This document shows positions 27,022-38,281 of a stretch of 55,018 nt of DNA, in pieces. The notes below the pieces were generated by a model that had not been told where the DNA came from, searched no databases, and was given only the letters and a program-made list of their open reading frames with translations. The stretch's first letter is position 1; the number at the start of each line of letters is the position of its first letter. The stretch is from Balamuthia mandrillaris. Taxonomy: Eukaryota; Discosea; Longamoebia; Balamuthiidae. The stretch is taken from assembly GCA_031835245.1 (NCBI GenBank), contig JAVKOQ010000340.1, positions 1 through 55,018 on the forward strand. The letters are read 5' to 3'. The position numbers were made by a program, and so were the translations under genes.

Positions 27022-30000
27022 CTACTGCCACGGGCGAACAGGACGAGTGACAAAGCCTGGTTGTTGAGGTGGCGGCGGCCGGAAGTAGTTCCCATAGAAA
27101 CGTTGGTAGTGTTGCTGCCAATGGTGTGGAAGGCCAGGGCCGCGATTGTAGTTCTGGTGCGGAGGAGGAAAAGCAACAGGACGAGGAGGTACAAAAAATG
27201 GGCCACGCTGAACGCCTGGAACAACGCGACCTGCTAGCAAGGTGCATTGATGATGTGCAGGAAAACGGGAAGGAGGAACAGGCGGAGGCAAAAAAGGGCC
27301 TGAACGGGGCATACGAGTTGGGGTGTGGTGCTGCTGTGCTGGTTGATGATAGGGGGGAGCAGAAGCACGAGTAGGCAAAAGAGGAGGAAAAGCAACAGGA
27401 AGAGGGCCTGCTTGAATCTTTGGCCTTTTATGAGGAGGAGGATATGATAAGGGTTGTTGAAGGGCGGGAGTTGGCAGAAGAGCTCCGTTATCGTCGCTGC
27501 TTTTTGGGGGTGACAGTAGCGGAGGTGAAAGAAGGGGTGGCGGGACAGGATCCGGAAGTAACCCTCGGGGCGTTGGAAGGATAGAAGAGGACGAAGGAGT
27601 GGCAGATGGAAGGGTGGTGGATAATGAGGAGGGAGGAGTAGGAGAGGGAGAACGGTGACGTGGAGAAGCTTTCGAGATCGAAAGAGGGACCTGGGGAGGC
27701 GAGGAGGATTTGGACGAAGAGGGAGGTACAGAGGGCAGAGCTTGTATAGCTACAGTAGTTGGTGTGGCAGCAGCAACAAGAGAAGAAGACAACGAGGAAG
27801 AGGATGAAAACGAAAGAGAGGAACCAGAAGAGTCTGAAGTAGCAGAGGAAGGGGTCGCCATAGGCGAAGCGGAGGAAGAAGATCGGAAGGAAGTAGAAAG
27901 AGAGGAAGAAGCACTGAATAGGGAAGTTGAGGAAGACGCCAAAGGAACGCAAGAAGTTATTAGCGAGGTTGCGGAAGAAGTGGAAGAAAGAGGAGAAACC
28001 AAAGGAGGAGATGAGGGAGCAGTTGACGGAAAAGATGCCAAGGAAGATGAGACAGCAGATGTTGAAAGAAGGGTCAAAGGAGATGTAATCCTTTCTTTGA
28101 CTTCCTCCATAGGCTCATCCTTGACTTCCTTTCCATGGACTTCTCTCGAAGTTGAGGCAGATACCAAGGGTGCAGAAATTGATGCCGAAGAAGATGCTAG
28201 GGATGATGCCAAGGAACCAGATGATAGCGAAGAAAGAGAAGAAGGAATGAAGTTTAAGGAGGGAACAGAAGTAGGAAGAGTGGTATCAGTGAGAAGAAGA
28301 GAAGATGGCAATAAAGAGGTTGAGGCAGGTTCAGCTGAACAAGTGAAAGAATTTAATGAGGCGGAGGTGCTGGATTTTAGTGCTTGGATGAAATGCTCAG
28401 CAATATCGAATCCTTCTAATGGGAGATATGAAGAGGAAGAATAGAAAGCGCTGTACAGGAACTCTAAGTTGGTGATTATGTTATCTACACATAACTAGAA
28501 AAAAGTTAGCGAATAAGAAGAGAGAGAGAGAGCGAGAGAGGAAGAGAGAGCGAGAGAGGAAGAGAGAGCGAGAGAGGAAGAGAGAGAGCGAGAGAGAGAG
28601 AGAGAGCGCGCGAGAGAGGACGAGAGAGAGAGGGAGAGAGAGAAAGGGAGGGAGGGAAGAGAACGAAAATATACATAGGGAGGTGAGTCAAGAAGGTTTT
28701 GTTGCTGTTGCATCTGTTGTTGGTCAAGATGTTGATGCCGTAGTTGTTGAGCAGAATCACACAATTGCAGGGCAAAGCTTAAAAATTCCGTTGAAACGGA
28801 TGGTGCTGTTTCTCTACCAGCAGATAAGAACTGTACAACAGACAATTGCGTGGTATGGAGGTTGATGACAACTTTGAACAAGTAAAAAAGAATCTCTGAC
28901 TTCACGTTCGCAAATAAATCAGGTCCAACAGAAAGGAGGCCTAACAAATGAGAGGTGCCTGCGAAAATATATCGCAAAAAGAGCGAGCACAATAATATAA
29001 GCATAAAAGCGATATCAAAGAAAGAAAGCAAGAAAAGGAGCAATAAAGGATGCCAAAGAAAACGATAACGAAATAAACAAAATTTGCAGAAAGAAGAGAA
29101 TGAAATATACCAAGAGCCACAACTTGATTTTTGAGTTCGAGGTCCGTGGCAAATAGGGCCATAAGGTTAAAGACTTTCATTGTCATTTTAGCAACAACTG
29201 ATGCCTCTTTCTTCTGCTCGCTCAATGTACATAGTTGATGGAAATTGGCTGAGAAACAAAAGCAAACAAACGAACACAAAAAAAAAAGGAGATATGTTAA
29301 TGCCAAAGATGAAAGAAGAACAACGAGCAAACATAATATAATAATAAAAATATGAAACTCGGTTAGACAAACCAGAAGCAATAGAAATAACATTAGTGAT
29401 CAACGTTTGAGTTCCTTCTTTCTGCTTGTTGAGGGCTGACATGAAAGGCGGATCTTCTTTCTCACATAATAAAATCAATAGTTGTAATGTCACACCAACA
29501 ATCCGTTGGAACTTAACAGGAACCTAATTGAAAAGTACAAATCAGTCAATAGCTTCTACCACAAAGCAAAAATTAAGAGAGATCAGCTATACTTCGAGAG
29601 CAAGATTTAAGCAATTTAAAATCATTCCATTCTTCCAAGCTGAAAGTCCTAGCAATTGCTCTGCAATGTCATCCGAGAAACATAACAGAAAGATAGACTC
29701 AAAGAGACACACGAGAAAATAGCTAACCTGTAAAGTGAAAAAAGTATTAGCTTGGCTTCCTCGAAGGAATGGATTTCCAAGAATGATAATGACCCTTTCG
29801 TCCCAGGCATTGTATAAGTCTTCCAATAAGATGTGCAACGACACTAGCAATTCTCCCAGAAGTAGATCACTTTTTGGGTGCCGAAGAAGTGTGTTGAGAA
29901 AGGTAGGTTCTTCTATTGCCTGAGAAATGTCCACCAATCTGTGGCCAGGAGCTAACTCATGTTTGAAAAAGAAAGAGACCATCAGAGAAACGGCACCAAT

Positions 30001-30738
30001 GCTCCTGTAAGATAGAAAGCGCTTTTCTCTGGACTCGATAGGAATCTTTTGTACTAATTCAACATGCGCGTCCTGTGGTGGCAGTTATGATGGAATATCG
30101 GTATGGTTGCAGAACAACAAGCAGAGGTGAGAACATAGAGAACAAAACCGATTCGCAGGGATAACAGAAGGACGAGTGTACGCACCAAAAGGTGGACCAA
30201 GAGTTCCAGAATCAAAGCCTGTTGTTGGTCAGAAGCTGTAAGGGCTTGACGTAGTGTCTCAGACTCTGGCAAAAGCAGACATATGTTGAAGAGAACGTTC
30301 ACTCCACGCAGGACATAAGCGAGATAGTCAGGGCTGGGCTGTTTGCTGAGCAAGCAGGCAACAAGGTGTCTTGGTAGAATAAGAGCCAACTCTTCTATGT
30401 TGATGACTCGGTCAGGTAGTGGCAGGTGTAGAGTTCCTGCAAACAAGAGTTAGCACTGGCGAAGAAAGCAGAGCAGAATGCTAATTGCTACATGCCAGAT
30501 ATCAGCTTCAGTTGCTGGCGAAACTGTGGAGCAGTCCATTGGCGAGCAGCAATGGCATCGATAAGATCGAACAGGTTGACAACGAGTGGCTCTCTTCTCT
30601 TCTTTCTTCCTCCACGCTTCCTCTTGTTGTTAACCAACGAGGCCACAGTGGATGAAACAAAGCACGAGCAAGCTGATAGTCTTGGGACCTCATCAGAAGA
30701 AGAGAAGAAGAAGAAGAAGAAGAAGAAGAAGAAGACAT
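27022..30738 (-). CDS. Unrecognised helical-repeat (ARM/HEAT-like) protein with Ser/Pro-rich tail
   Basis: I cannot assign a family. The N-terminal two thirds (30600-28700) is Leu-rich amphipathic helix with no membrane segment, for example VNLFDLIDAIAARQW, EELALILPRHLVACLLSKQP, LLLGELLVSLHILLEDLYNA and LQLLILLCEKEDPPFMSAL. This suggests an ARM/HEAT-type solenoid. A Gln-rich stretch sits near 28730. The last exon (28450-27022) is a 450-residue disordered tail: Ser/Leu repeats, then Pro/His/Gln-rich sequence with RGPGLPHHWQQHYQRFYGNY and the end VRPWQ. The start is inferred: an ATG at 30738 encodes a poly-Ser run, and a 69-nt GT-AG intron then enters the helical frame at KRGGRKKRREPLVVN. The next junction (near 30495) works only as a GC-AG intron. 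It converges with PSMD9. Confidence 0.62.
28510..28660. repeat. Imperfect (GA)n / GAGAGAGC / GAGAGGAA tract in an intron
   Basis: About 150 bp of purine-rich imperfect dinucleotide repeat with regular GAGAGAGCGAGAGAGGAA units. It lies inside an intron of the helical-repeat gene, pyrimidine on the sense strand. Confidence 0.9.
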
Positions 30739-30756
30739 GTCTCCCACTCCGTGGGA

Positions 30757-30787
<31 letters not shown>

Positions 30788-31149
30788 CAAGTTAAAGCAA
30801 CACTGCAGAGAGCGCTACGTTTTTGCTACGATTTGTGTAGTGGATTGCCTTTCTTTTATTCCTTTTTCTCTTTAATGAAAGCGTTTACCTATTAGGGTAT
30901 CGCTAGACCGTATTAGGGGATGTCTGCAAAAATTACAGATGATCTAGATATCTGATTACTGATTGGTGGAGAGAAAAAGGGAAAAGAAAGTTGCCGCGAG
31001 ATGAGATAAAAGACGACGAAGGTTTGGCAAAACGACAAAGGATTAGAAGAAGAAGAAAGCAGCTGCGGTGTCTCGTGCAACTTCGACAAAGCCCAAGGGA
31101 GCAAGGAAGGAAAAATTTGGAATTTTTGCAAGAAAAAAAAAGAGACGAG
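30739..31149. other. Intergenic region between helical-repeat gene and GSAP-like gene
   Basis: Divergent spacer of 411 bp. It holds a (GA)n tract at about 30760-30787, AT-rich sequence with two TATTAGGG words near 30890-30917, and a purine-rich stretch (30970-31060) that reads openly into the GSAP-like gene but has no in-frame ATG. The latter is probably 5' UTR. Confidence 0.5.
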
Positions 31150-34100
31150 ATGTTACGCATAAACAAGGTTTTGGACATTCACAGGGAAGTATTTCCAAGG
31201 ATCCCACAGGAGCGGCTCTGGCCGCCAACAAATCCTCTGCTTCACAAGAGCGAGCTGAACGAACTGTCAGAAGCGATGCCGGATCCCAAGGCATGTAGGC
31301 TCAGCATCATTGGACAGGAGAAAGGAGGGGTCATACTATTTACTTATGATGGCTTCATATCGGTAACTATTCTCTCCGCTCTCTCTCCTCTCCTCTTCTC
31401 TCCTGATCTTCTCTTCATCACTTTTTCAAACCAATGCCAGAACTCACAACACAAACGCACGTTCATTGTGAGCTACAATCTGAACACCAGAGAGATGGTG
31501 GACATTTACTGCCACCCTTCGCCCATCACCATCGTGGACTGCTCTCTCAACGAAGACAAGACGCTGATGGGTTTGTTCCTCTCTCTTGTTTTTTGTTTTT
31601 TGCTTCTTTCTCTGTTTGACCTTTTTTTTTATTTTGTTAAAATAGTGTATACGACTTTGACGCGTTATCGCAAAACGGAAAGCAGTGCTGCCGAAACGCA
31701 AGACTTTGAAGGTTGGTTACCCGCTTGGTTGGAGGAGAAGGATACAAAAAACAAAAGAAAGAGAAGTGCAATATCATGCGCGATGAGAGAGGAGCAGAGA
31801 AGAAAGAAAAGAAGCAGAGAGAATGAATGAATGATAGGTAACGCATTACTTCATTGTAGATATTTATGAGACAACGCTTGTGGAGGTTCAGACCAACAAA
31901 ATTTGGAATTTTGACATCAAGAGTAAAGCTCGCCAGTCTGTTTATGTACGTTTCTCTCTTCTTCTCTCTCTCTCTCTCTCTCTCTCTCTTCCTCCTCCTC
32001 CTCCTCCAGCTCACCCTCAATGTTTTTTTCAAAAGTTTTTAGGAAGTAAGAGCACTCGTTGGAACAGACATGAAGTCTACCTTTTGTTTGTTTTGCACGG
32101 CCACTTTATTCACATTTTTCAACTCAACACCGTGAGACGGTCAACAACAGAAGAGGTCTTTACTTCTTTCTCTTTGTCCGTGTGTTTTGGCGTTCGTTTC
32201 TGTTGCTTATTGGTTTCTTTACAAAAATGAAAAAATGCAGCAGCGAATCTCAAGATTTCCATTTCTGCACACAAGACTAGCACAAAAGGAGCAGTTGGCA
32301 TGGCATCAGTATGAGGATCGCAAATCCTTGTTGTTCGCCCTGACCTATTCTTCAACGAAGGTTTCCTCCTCAAACTCTTTCCTGGCATTTCTTCCTTTCT
32401 CATTCTTCTTATTTCCAATTAAAGGATTCTGCACCGCCAAAAGACTACAAACTGCACTGCTGGAAGTTCACGCAAGGCAAAAAGTACGAGAGCATCTTTG
32501 AAATTTCTCAACTTCAGTTGGATGCTCTTGGCACTCCCGAGGTCTTTGCAACAACACCTTTTACTCTGTTTGGGAGCTTTGATAGGAGAGCTTCTTCGCC
32601 GTCTCTTTCATCGTCCATGGATTACTTACAGATAGTACAAATGGATAACGTAAGCACTCTCTTCCTCCCTCCCTCTCTTCTCTCTGCTCATTTCCTTCCT
32701 GTTTGTTGCCCGCCTTTCTGATTACGGATTTCTTTCATTGTAAGGGTGGAGCTTGTTTATGTCAACAACACCCGCTTGCCACTCTGAAGACTTCTACCAC
32801 ATCTCCTACTTTTTCTTCTTCCATTCAAGTATCCATTTTCATTCTCCACCACCAAATCAAGCTTGACATCGCCGTTCCTCTGAACACGCTCCCTCCCTAT
32901 TTGCTTAATCAGTACATTTCTCTCTCTCTCTCTCTCTCTCCCCTGTGCTCATCTCTTCCCTACTCTCCGCAAACAAAAAATAGAGTTCGTGTTTTTTTCA
33001 GCTGTATCGGGGATTTGTTGATGCTTTACGTTCCTGGGTATTACTTGCAGTTCATAGATTGTGGTCGAGAGCACGACCCATGCATGGGTCTCACATTTAT
33101 GAATGCAGAGTTCGCAGCAGCACTCCCAGCAGAACTAGAAAACGGCTTGATGGCGGCCAGCAGCATGGCAGAGACAACCAACACAGCCCATATGAACGAC
33201 TCTTCGCAACCTCCATTTATCACATCCTTTGATTTGCTGTTGGATAACGTCAGCTCTATTAGAGGGCGGACCTTTATAGACCTGGTCACCGGAACTATCT
33301 ATGAATTTGCTTTTAACAGAGAAGCAGTACTTAGGGTACGTTTTCTTTCTTTGTGAAGGCTCTTTCTTTGTTTTAATATATTTTTCATAAACAGGTATAT
33401 CAAACTACAGATGCTGAAGAAATGCATATTCAAGCTCTCCATTTGGCCATTATCCATCTCCAAGATGTTGAACTAGTTGATCGGGTAACAAGCATTCTTC
33501 ATCTCCTTCCTCCTTCCTATGTATTTACTTTGTCTATTTCCTTTCTTTGTTGAGATAATGCGCCATATTTGTACCGAAAGTCCAGAATGTTTGACAGCAG
33601 AATTGGTGCGGGAGTATCTAGTTGCAATGCCTTATCAGTCTATGAAAAACAAGAATATGGAGGTGGAGCTTCTTCGCCTGTTGCCTGTGACATCAATCGA
33701 GGGTTTCCTTGCAGAAGAAAACCAAACATTTCACAAAAGAGGGAAACGATCGCTCAGTCGCGTCTCCAAACTTGATTTTCCACTTGGCCCATCTACTCGG
33801 GCGCTTATTTCTAAGGATGTACGTTGTCTTCTTCTCCTGTCTCATGCTTGTTTGTGTTCTTTCTGCGCGTTTTTCATTATTTCTGCTTTCTGCTCTTATA
33901 TACTCTTGTTTCCTTTCTCTTACATCTATTTCTTTTGTAACAAATACATGAATTGCCGGTTTGAAATGTGTCCAGAAACCAAAGCAACGATTTGTCTCTC
34001 CTCTCTATAGCTCTAGTCTAGATGGCCATAACAATCCATCCGTCCGAAACCTTTTTTATCGAATCCTGGGCTTAGAAGAGGATAACAAGTCTCCTACCTC

Positions 34101-35763
34101 CTCTCCTAAAGGGCTATCACAGGAGCATAGAGGAGGTGCTGGCAATGAATCCATACTCGTCAAGTCTTCTTCTTTGAACTTATCTGGACTTCACTCCAGT
34201 CATCATTCCTCTTCTTCTTTGGAACAAGATCGTTGGCGGTTCGTGGAGACGTTGGCGCAGTACATGAACTCCAACACCAAAGAGAACAAGTCCAAGTGTT
34301 TGGCATGGGCCAAATATTATCGTGAGGAGCAGCTGCGGCAATGCAACTTGCTCTTCGAGTACATTTCCCCATTATCGGAGGAGGATGAGAGCAAAACAAG
34401 CCAACATCTCTTTGAAGATGGAGAAGGATTTGTGAGTCTTTCAGGAGTTGCTCCTCCTGAATTGAACACTCACAAACCTGCTTTTCTTCATTCTTCTACA
34501 TCTTCTACTAATGCTTCCACAACTTTGGATGGGTTTACCAAGTTTCGAGTCATGGAAAACATCTATTACACGTTGGAAGATTTGGCTTTCCCTACCCCTA
34601 AAGGATTTGACGACGAGTTTGTGATGTTGGGTTTCAAACATCTTCCACGACATGTCTTTTTGCAATACGTGGAGCGAGGCATCTTCTATCTTTCTCCTCA
34701 GTTCGTGTATCAGATCTGCGACAACCTTATGATGAAAGCTCATCCCAAGCATCCTTCGTCTTCTGCTACTTCTGCTTCAAGACGAGATGGATCAGAACCC
34801 CCTTGTTCTAGCAGTGATGAGGAGGAAGAGGAATATTTCTCTGATTACGGTGGAGAAGGACGTTCCGGTGATGATGGCTCCAGTGGAGATTGTAGCGAAC
34901 TGGAGGAGCATTTAAATGCGATGGGAGAGAGGCCTGCTTCTACCCCTACTTCTATTGACCCGTCTTCCAATGGAGAGACACTCTGTCATCGGGCCATTGC
35001 CTCTGAACATAGAGAAGACTATGAGTTTAAGTTTAAGCTTATATGTCAATTGCGGGGCAAGGTATTATTCTAGTCTTTCTCTGCCACCCCCTTTTCTCTG
35101 TCTTGTAGCTTCCGTTTAATTTGTTCATCTTTTCTTCTCTCTGCCCCTACCTGTTTTATTTTTATTTGTTGCTCTCCTTTTTCGCAATAGGACTTTATGC
35201 GTGGACTTCAAAGGTGTCCCGAGAATGTGCCTTATCTTCTGGAATACTGCCACTCGGTTTTGCCCCTCAGCTATCCCTCCGTGCAAGACCTAACCAACCC
35301 AAAAATGGTAGAGAAGTCTAACCAACGCCTGCAGAGCACCAACCACTCTGCCTTTCTTCCAGCCACCATTTTCCTTTCCGACCTCAACGAGCAACAATCC
35401 AGCCGAACGGGACGAACGTTGCACCTATCATCCCCTTTTCCTCCTCCCTCTCCTGGTTCAGCCACGTCCATCACCTCTCCTTCCGCTGCCATCACCATTG
35501 CTTCCGCATCTTCTTCCTCCGTTTCTTCATCTCCTCCAACAGCTTTACTATCTTATCTCAACAGCCCTGCTCCTATGCAAAGCCCTTATCAATCGCCGAT
35601 AAAACCGCCCAATGCCCCCGCTATGAAGAAACGGCCTCAGCCAAATCACTCTCGCCCATCTACCTACCTCTCCTCCAGCACCGTCGCCTCTTGTGGCCGC
35701 AAAGTGCAGTACATCAACGAGCACGTCTTTGATACTTTGCAACAAGGGCACATTTTACGCTGA
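31150..35763 (+). CDS. GSAP: Gamma-secretase-activating protein (GSAP / Pigeon) family homologue
   Basis: Metazoan GSAP modulates gamma-secretase and Pigeon affects behaviour in flies; what it does here is unknown. Similarity runs along the whole chain in the same order as in human GSAP, as judged from memory of the family. The N-terminal beta-rich part has CRLSIIGQEKGGVILFTYD, DCSLNEDKTLMV, then KIWNFDIKSKARQSV, VRALVGTDMKSTF, LLMLYVPGYYLQFIDCGREH (compare YYVAVYLPGHFFHLLN) and GRTFIDLVTGTIYEFAFNRE. The C-terminal helical GSAP-16 region has DLAFPTPKGFDDEFVMLGF, KHLPRHVFLQYVERGIFYLS and FKFKLICQLRGKDFMRGLQ. Between them is a Ser/Glu-rich loop (34740-34980). A Ser/Pro-rich tail ends QQGHILR. 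No signal peptide or membrane helix is seen. About 15 exons; MLRINKV at 31150 is the first in-frame ATG. Confidence 0.82.
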
Positions 35764-35900
35764 TAAAAACTTGTGTTGGTTAAACATCAAGCTTGACAAG
35801 AATGCTCTTCGCATCAAAACACATCCAAAAAAAAAAAGATTGTGCAATTCCAGAAAAAAATGCATTCCTTGATAAAAACCAATTGATTTTACCTAACCAA

Positions 35901-35972
35901 AGGCGCGTGGCCAAATGGAAAGGCGTCTGCCTACGGAGCAGAAGATTGTGGGTTCGATCCCCACCGTGCCTG
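35901..35972 (+). tRNA. tRNA-Arg (anticodon ACG)
   Basis: Full 72-nt cloverleaf without intron. The acceptor stem AGGCGCG pairs with CGTGCCT (one G-U), with discriminator G at 35972. The D arm is GCC/GGC with a 9-nt loop. The anticodon stem TCTGC/GCAGA closes the loop CTACGGA, so the anticodon is ACG (A34 expected to become inosine, reading CGU, CGC and CGA). The variable loop is AGATT. The T arm is GTGGG/CCCAC with loop TTCGATC. The internal promoter boxes are good: A box TGGCCAAATGG and B box GGTTCGATCC. A T-run a few bases downstream (TTTCTTTTTTT) serves as the Pol III terminator. The arm sequences closely resemble other eukaryotic tRNA-Arg(ACG). Confidence 0.96.
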
Positions 35973-35974
35973 AT

Positions 35975-35989
35975 TTCTTTTTTTCATTT
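35975..35989 (+). terminator. Pol III terminator of tRNA-Arg
   Basis: T-rich run containing at least seven consecutive T residues immediately after the tRNA 3' end, as RNA polymerase III requires. Confidence 0.75.
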
Positions 35990-36252
35990 CTTCTTTTTTC
36001 TACCTCTTTTGGATTTTGCCGTCAGTCGGGCCGTTTCCCATCGCGTTGCGAACAGCAGGAAGTGGAGTACAGAGGGGAGCTTTTGGCTGTTTTCTTAGCT
36101 GATTTTAAGCGCTTTGAGGTACCTAGTTTGGAAGGCATGGCCCTCATCAGCAACGAGGGCTGCGCATGAAGAGAAGGTAAACGGTCGTTCTTTGTAGGCT
36201 TATTGCCCTGCCCAGAAAACAAAGAAGAGGTACTGACAAGCCACAGAAAGTA

Positions 36253-37758
36253 ATGGGGGACGTGCCGTCGGATAAGAGGGAGGAGGAAAGCCAAGCCCTT
36301 ACCTTCCTGCTCTCACCCTTTGCACACTCCACCGCCTGCGACCTCTCCTCCAAGAGATTGACCTCCTTGCCCAGCGCCGTTGGGCAGCTCACCGCTCTCA
36401 CTGACTGCAACCTCCGCTACAACAACCTTAGTTCCTTGCCGAGGGAGTTTGGCCAGCTCGCCGCTCTCACTGAGTGCAACCTCTCCCACAACAAGCTGAC
36501 CTCCTTGCCGAGGGAGATTGGCCAGCTCGCCGCTCTTACGCGCTGCGACCTCTCCTTCAACAACTTGACGGCTTTGCCCTCTGAGTTTGGCCAGCTCACC
36601 GCTCTCACCTGCTGCGACCTCTCCACCAACGGCTTGGTGGCCTTACCCTCTGAGTTTGGCCAGCTCACCGCTCTCACTGACTGCATCCTCAACGACAACA
36701 AGCTTTCCTCCTTGCCAAGAGAGTTTGGCCAGCTCCCTGCTCTCGCCTTCTGCAACCTCGCCTCCAACTTCATTTCGGCTTTGCCCTCTGAGATTGGTCA
36801 GCTCACCACTCTCACCCACTGCAACTTCAACTACAACGAGCTTTCCTCCTTGCCGAGAGAGTTTGGCCAGCTCCGCGCTCTCACCCTCTGCGCCTTCTCC
36901 ACCAACTTATTGGAGGTTTTACCCCCAGAGTTTGGCCAGCTCCGCGCTCTCACCTATTGCAACCTCTCCTCCAACTTGTTGAAGGCTTTACCCTCTGAGT
37001 TTGGCCAGCTTACCGCTCTCACTCGCTGCTTCCTCAACAATAACGAGCTGATCTCCCTGCCGAGAGAGTTTGGCCAGCTCTCCGCTCTCACTGACTGCAA
37101 CCTTCGCTACAACAAGCTGCGTTCCTTGCCGAGGGAGTTTGGCCAGCTCTCCGCTCTCACTGGCTGCAACCTGGATGACAACCCCTTGGCGGCACTGCCT
37201 TGCTCAATGGCGTGGCTTCTTCCGTCCTTGAAAACGATCTTCCCTCCACCCTTTCGCCAGCAAGCACAAATGGAAGAGAATGACGATGAGCAAGAGGAGG
37301 AGGAGAAGCAGAAGAAAGGGGTGAAACCCATGAGGCACACAACGGTGAAAAGTCTGTGGCACTTGAGCGGAGAGGCGGTATTGGGGAACAAGCTTTTGCC
37401 ACCAGGCCTGTTGAGCTCTGTTCCAAACCCGCCCTTCACTTGGCTTTCTTCTTCTCTGATGGCGGAGAGAACCACAAACCAGCAAGGAACAAAAGAAAGG
37501 AAAGAAGGAGAAGGGAGTGAGGAAGTGATCCAGGTGGTGCTGCCGGAAGACGTGAGGGAACGGATGGAAAGGCTGCAGAGAAGGTGTGATGTTTGTGCAC
37601 GCCTGTTTTTCGAGGTGGACGAGGAGGAGAAAAATGCAGAAGAAGGGCAAGCAAGGGATTTGGTGAGAAGGTATTGGGACGAGGAAAGAGGAGTGTGGTG
37701 GGAGTTGTTGTGTTGCAGCCAGAACTGCTTCCACCGCTGTTCCCAGGCAATAAAGTAG
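36253..37758 (+). CDS. Leucine-rich repeat protein with C-terminal Cys-rich segment (intronless)
   Basis: 501 residues in one uninterrupted exon, unusual in this intron-rich window. After a short N-terminus, twelve nearly identical 23-residue LRRs plus a degenerate thirteenth run from about residue 30 to 330. The unit is LPxEFGQLTALTxCxLxxNxL, so a Cys replaces the usual Leu at the second consensus position of the beta strand in every repeat. A Glu/Lys-rich linker follows. The last 80 residues contain RRCDVCARLFFEV and LLCCSQNCFHRC, a CxxC plus CCxxxCxxxC pattern that could bind zinc, as in some LRR proteins with C-terminal Cys modules. The repeats are also very similar in DNA sequence. The role is probably a protein-binding scaffold; the partner is unknown. 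Confidence 0.88.
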   Translation: MGDVPSDKREEESQALTFLLSPFAHSTACDLSSKRLTSLPSAVGQLTALTDCNLRYNNLSSLPREFGQLAALTECNLSHNKLTSLPREIGQLAALTRCDLSFNNLTALPSEFGQLTALTCCDLSTNGLVALPSEFGQLTALTDCILNDNKLSSLPREFGQLPALAFCNLASNFISALPSEIGQLTTLTHCNFNYNELSSLPREFGQLRALTLCAFSTNLLEVLPPEFGQLRALTYCNLSSNLLKALPSEFGQLTALTRCFLNNNELISLPREFGQLSALTDCNLRYNKLRSLPREFGQLSALTGCNLDDNPLAALPCSMAWLLPSLKTIFPPPFRQQAQMEENDDEQEEEEKQKKGVKPMRHTTVKSLWHLSGEAVLGNKLLPPGLLSSVPNPPFTWLSSSLMAERTTNQQGTKERKEGEGSEEVIQVVLPEDVRERMERLQRRCDVCARLFFEVDEEEKNAEEGQARDLVRRYWDEERGVWWELLCCSQNCFHRCSQAIK

Positions 37759-37919
37759 TTCTTTTGCTTGAAAACAAACCAACCAACGTAGAAAAGAAAG
37801 AAACAGAAGAAAGTAAGGAGAGAAACGAATGAGAGAAAAGAAACATAGGGGAGAAAAAAGCAAAGCTAATCTCATCCCAGCATCTTGGCCAAGGATTGCA
37901 CATCGAGTCTAGAGTGAGC
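37759..37919. other. Short spacer downstream of the LRR gene
   Basis: Purine-rich 3' flank of the LRR gene (AAAACAAACC, GAAAGAAACAGAAG), tail-to-tail with the small basic ORF. Nothing recognisable. Confidence 0.4.
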
Positions 37920-38075
37920 TCAACTTGGTTGCACTCCTTCTTGGCCTTCTGCAGAGGCCACGTTGGTCCGGCTAACAGCCTTCCTCTGTTCTTTTTTCTG
38001 GGTTTGCCTTGCCTTGGTCCCGAGAAATACTTGTCCTTTCCTTGACTTCTTTGCATTCAACTTGGGTAGAACCAT
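37920..38075 (-). CDS. Small basic protein of unknown function (51 aa)
   Basis: ATG at 38075 to TGA at 37920 encodes MVLPKLNAKKSRKGQVFLGT followed by KARQTQKKEQRKAVSRT and NVASAEGQEGVQPS. It is strongly basic and reads like a nucleic-acid-binding or nucleolar peptide, but I do not recognise the family. Support for it being a real gene comes from context: a GTCGAC palindrome, recurrent in promoters of this window, lies 25 bp upstream of this ATG, and the 285-bp spacer is shared head-to-head with the condensin gene. A further 3' exon is possible. Confidence 0.4.
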   Translation of the reverse strand: MVLPKLNAKKSRKGQVFLGTKARQTQKKEQRKAVSRTNVASAEGQEGVQPS

Positions 38076-38236
38076 CGATCCATAATGTTTGTATTTATGG
38101 TCGACATTTTCCCGCCAAAACCACCGCAACAAAAAAACAGTAATCCAAAGGGAGAAGCTTCCCTTTCGACGCCAAACACAACAAACAAACCGAAAGGGGC
38201 TTCTTTTTCGTTTTGTGTGTTGTGTGTGTGTGCACT

Positions 38237-38281
<45 letters not shown>

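Larger units (their letters stand above)
35764..36252. other. Intergenic region containing tRNA-Arg
   Basis: 489 bp between the GSAP-like stop and the LRR start. Apart from the tRNA (35901-35972) and its T-rich flank it holds unremarkable mixed sequence. The last 200 bp (36000-36250) are less AT-rich and could be the 5' UTR of the LRR gene. Confidence 0.55.

Noticed and set aside
37204-37875. Long minus-strand ORFs opposite the LRR gene
   Set aside because: Shadows of the repetitive LRR coding strand and its 3' flank, without introns or domain features.
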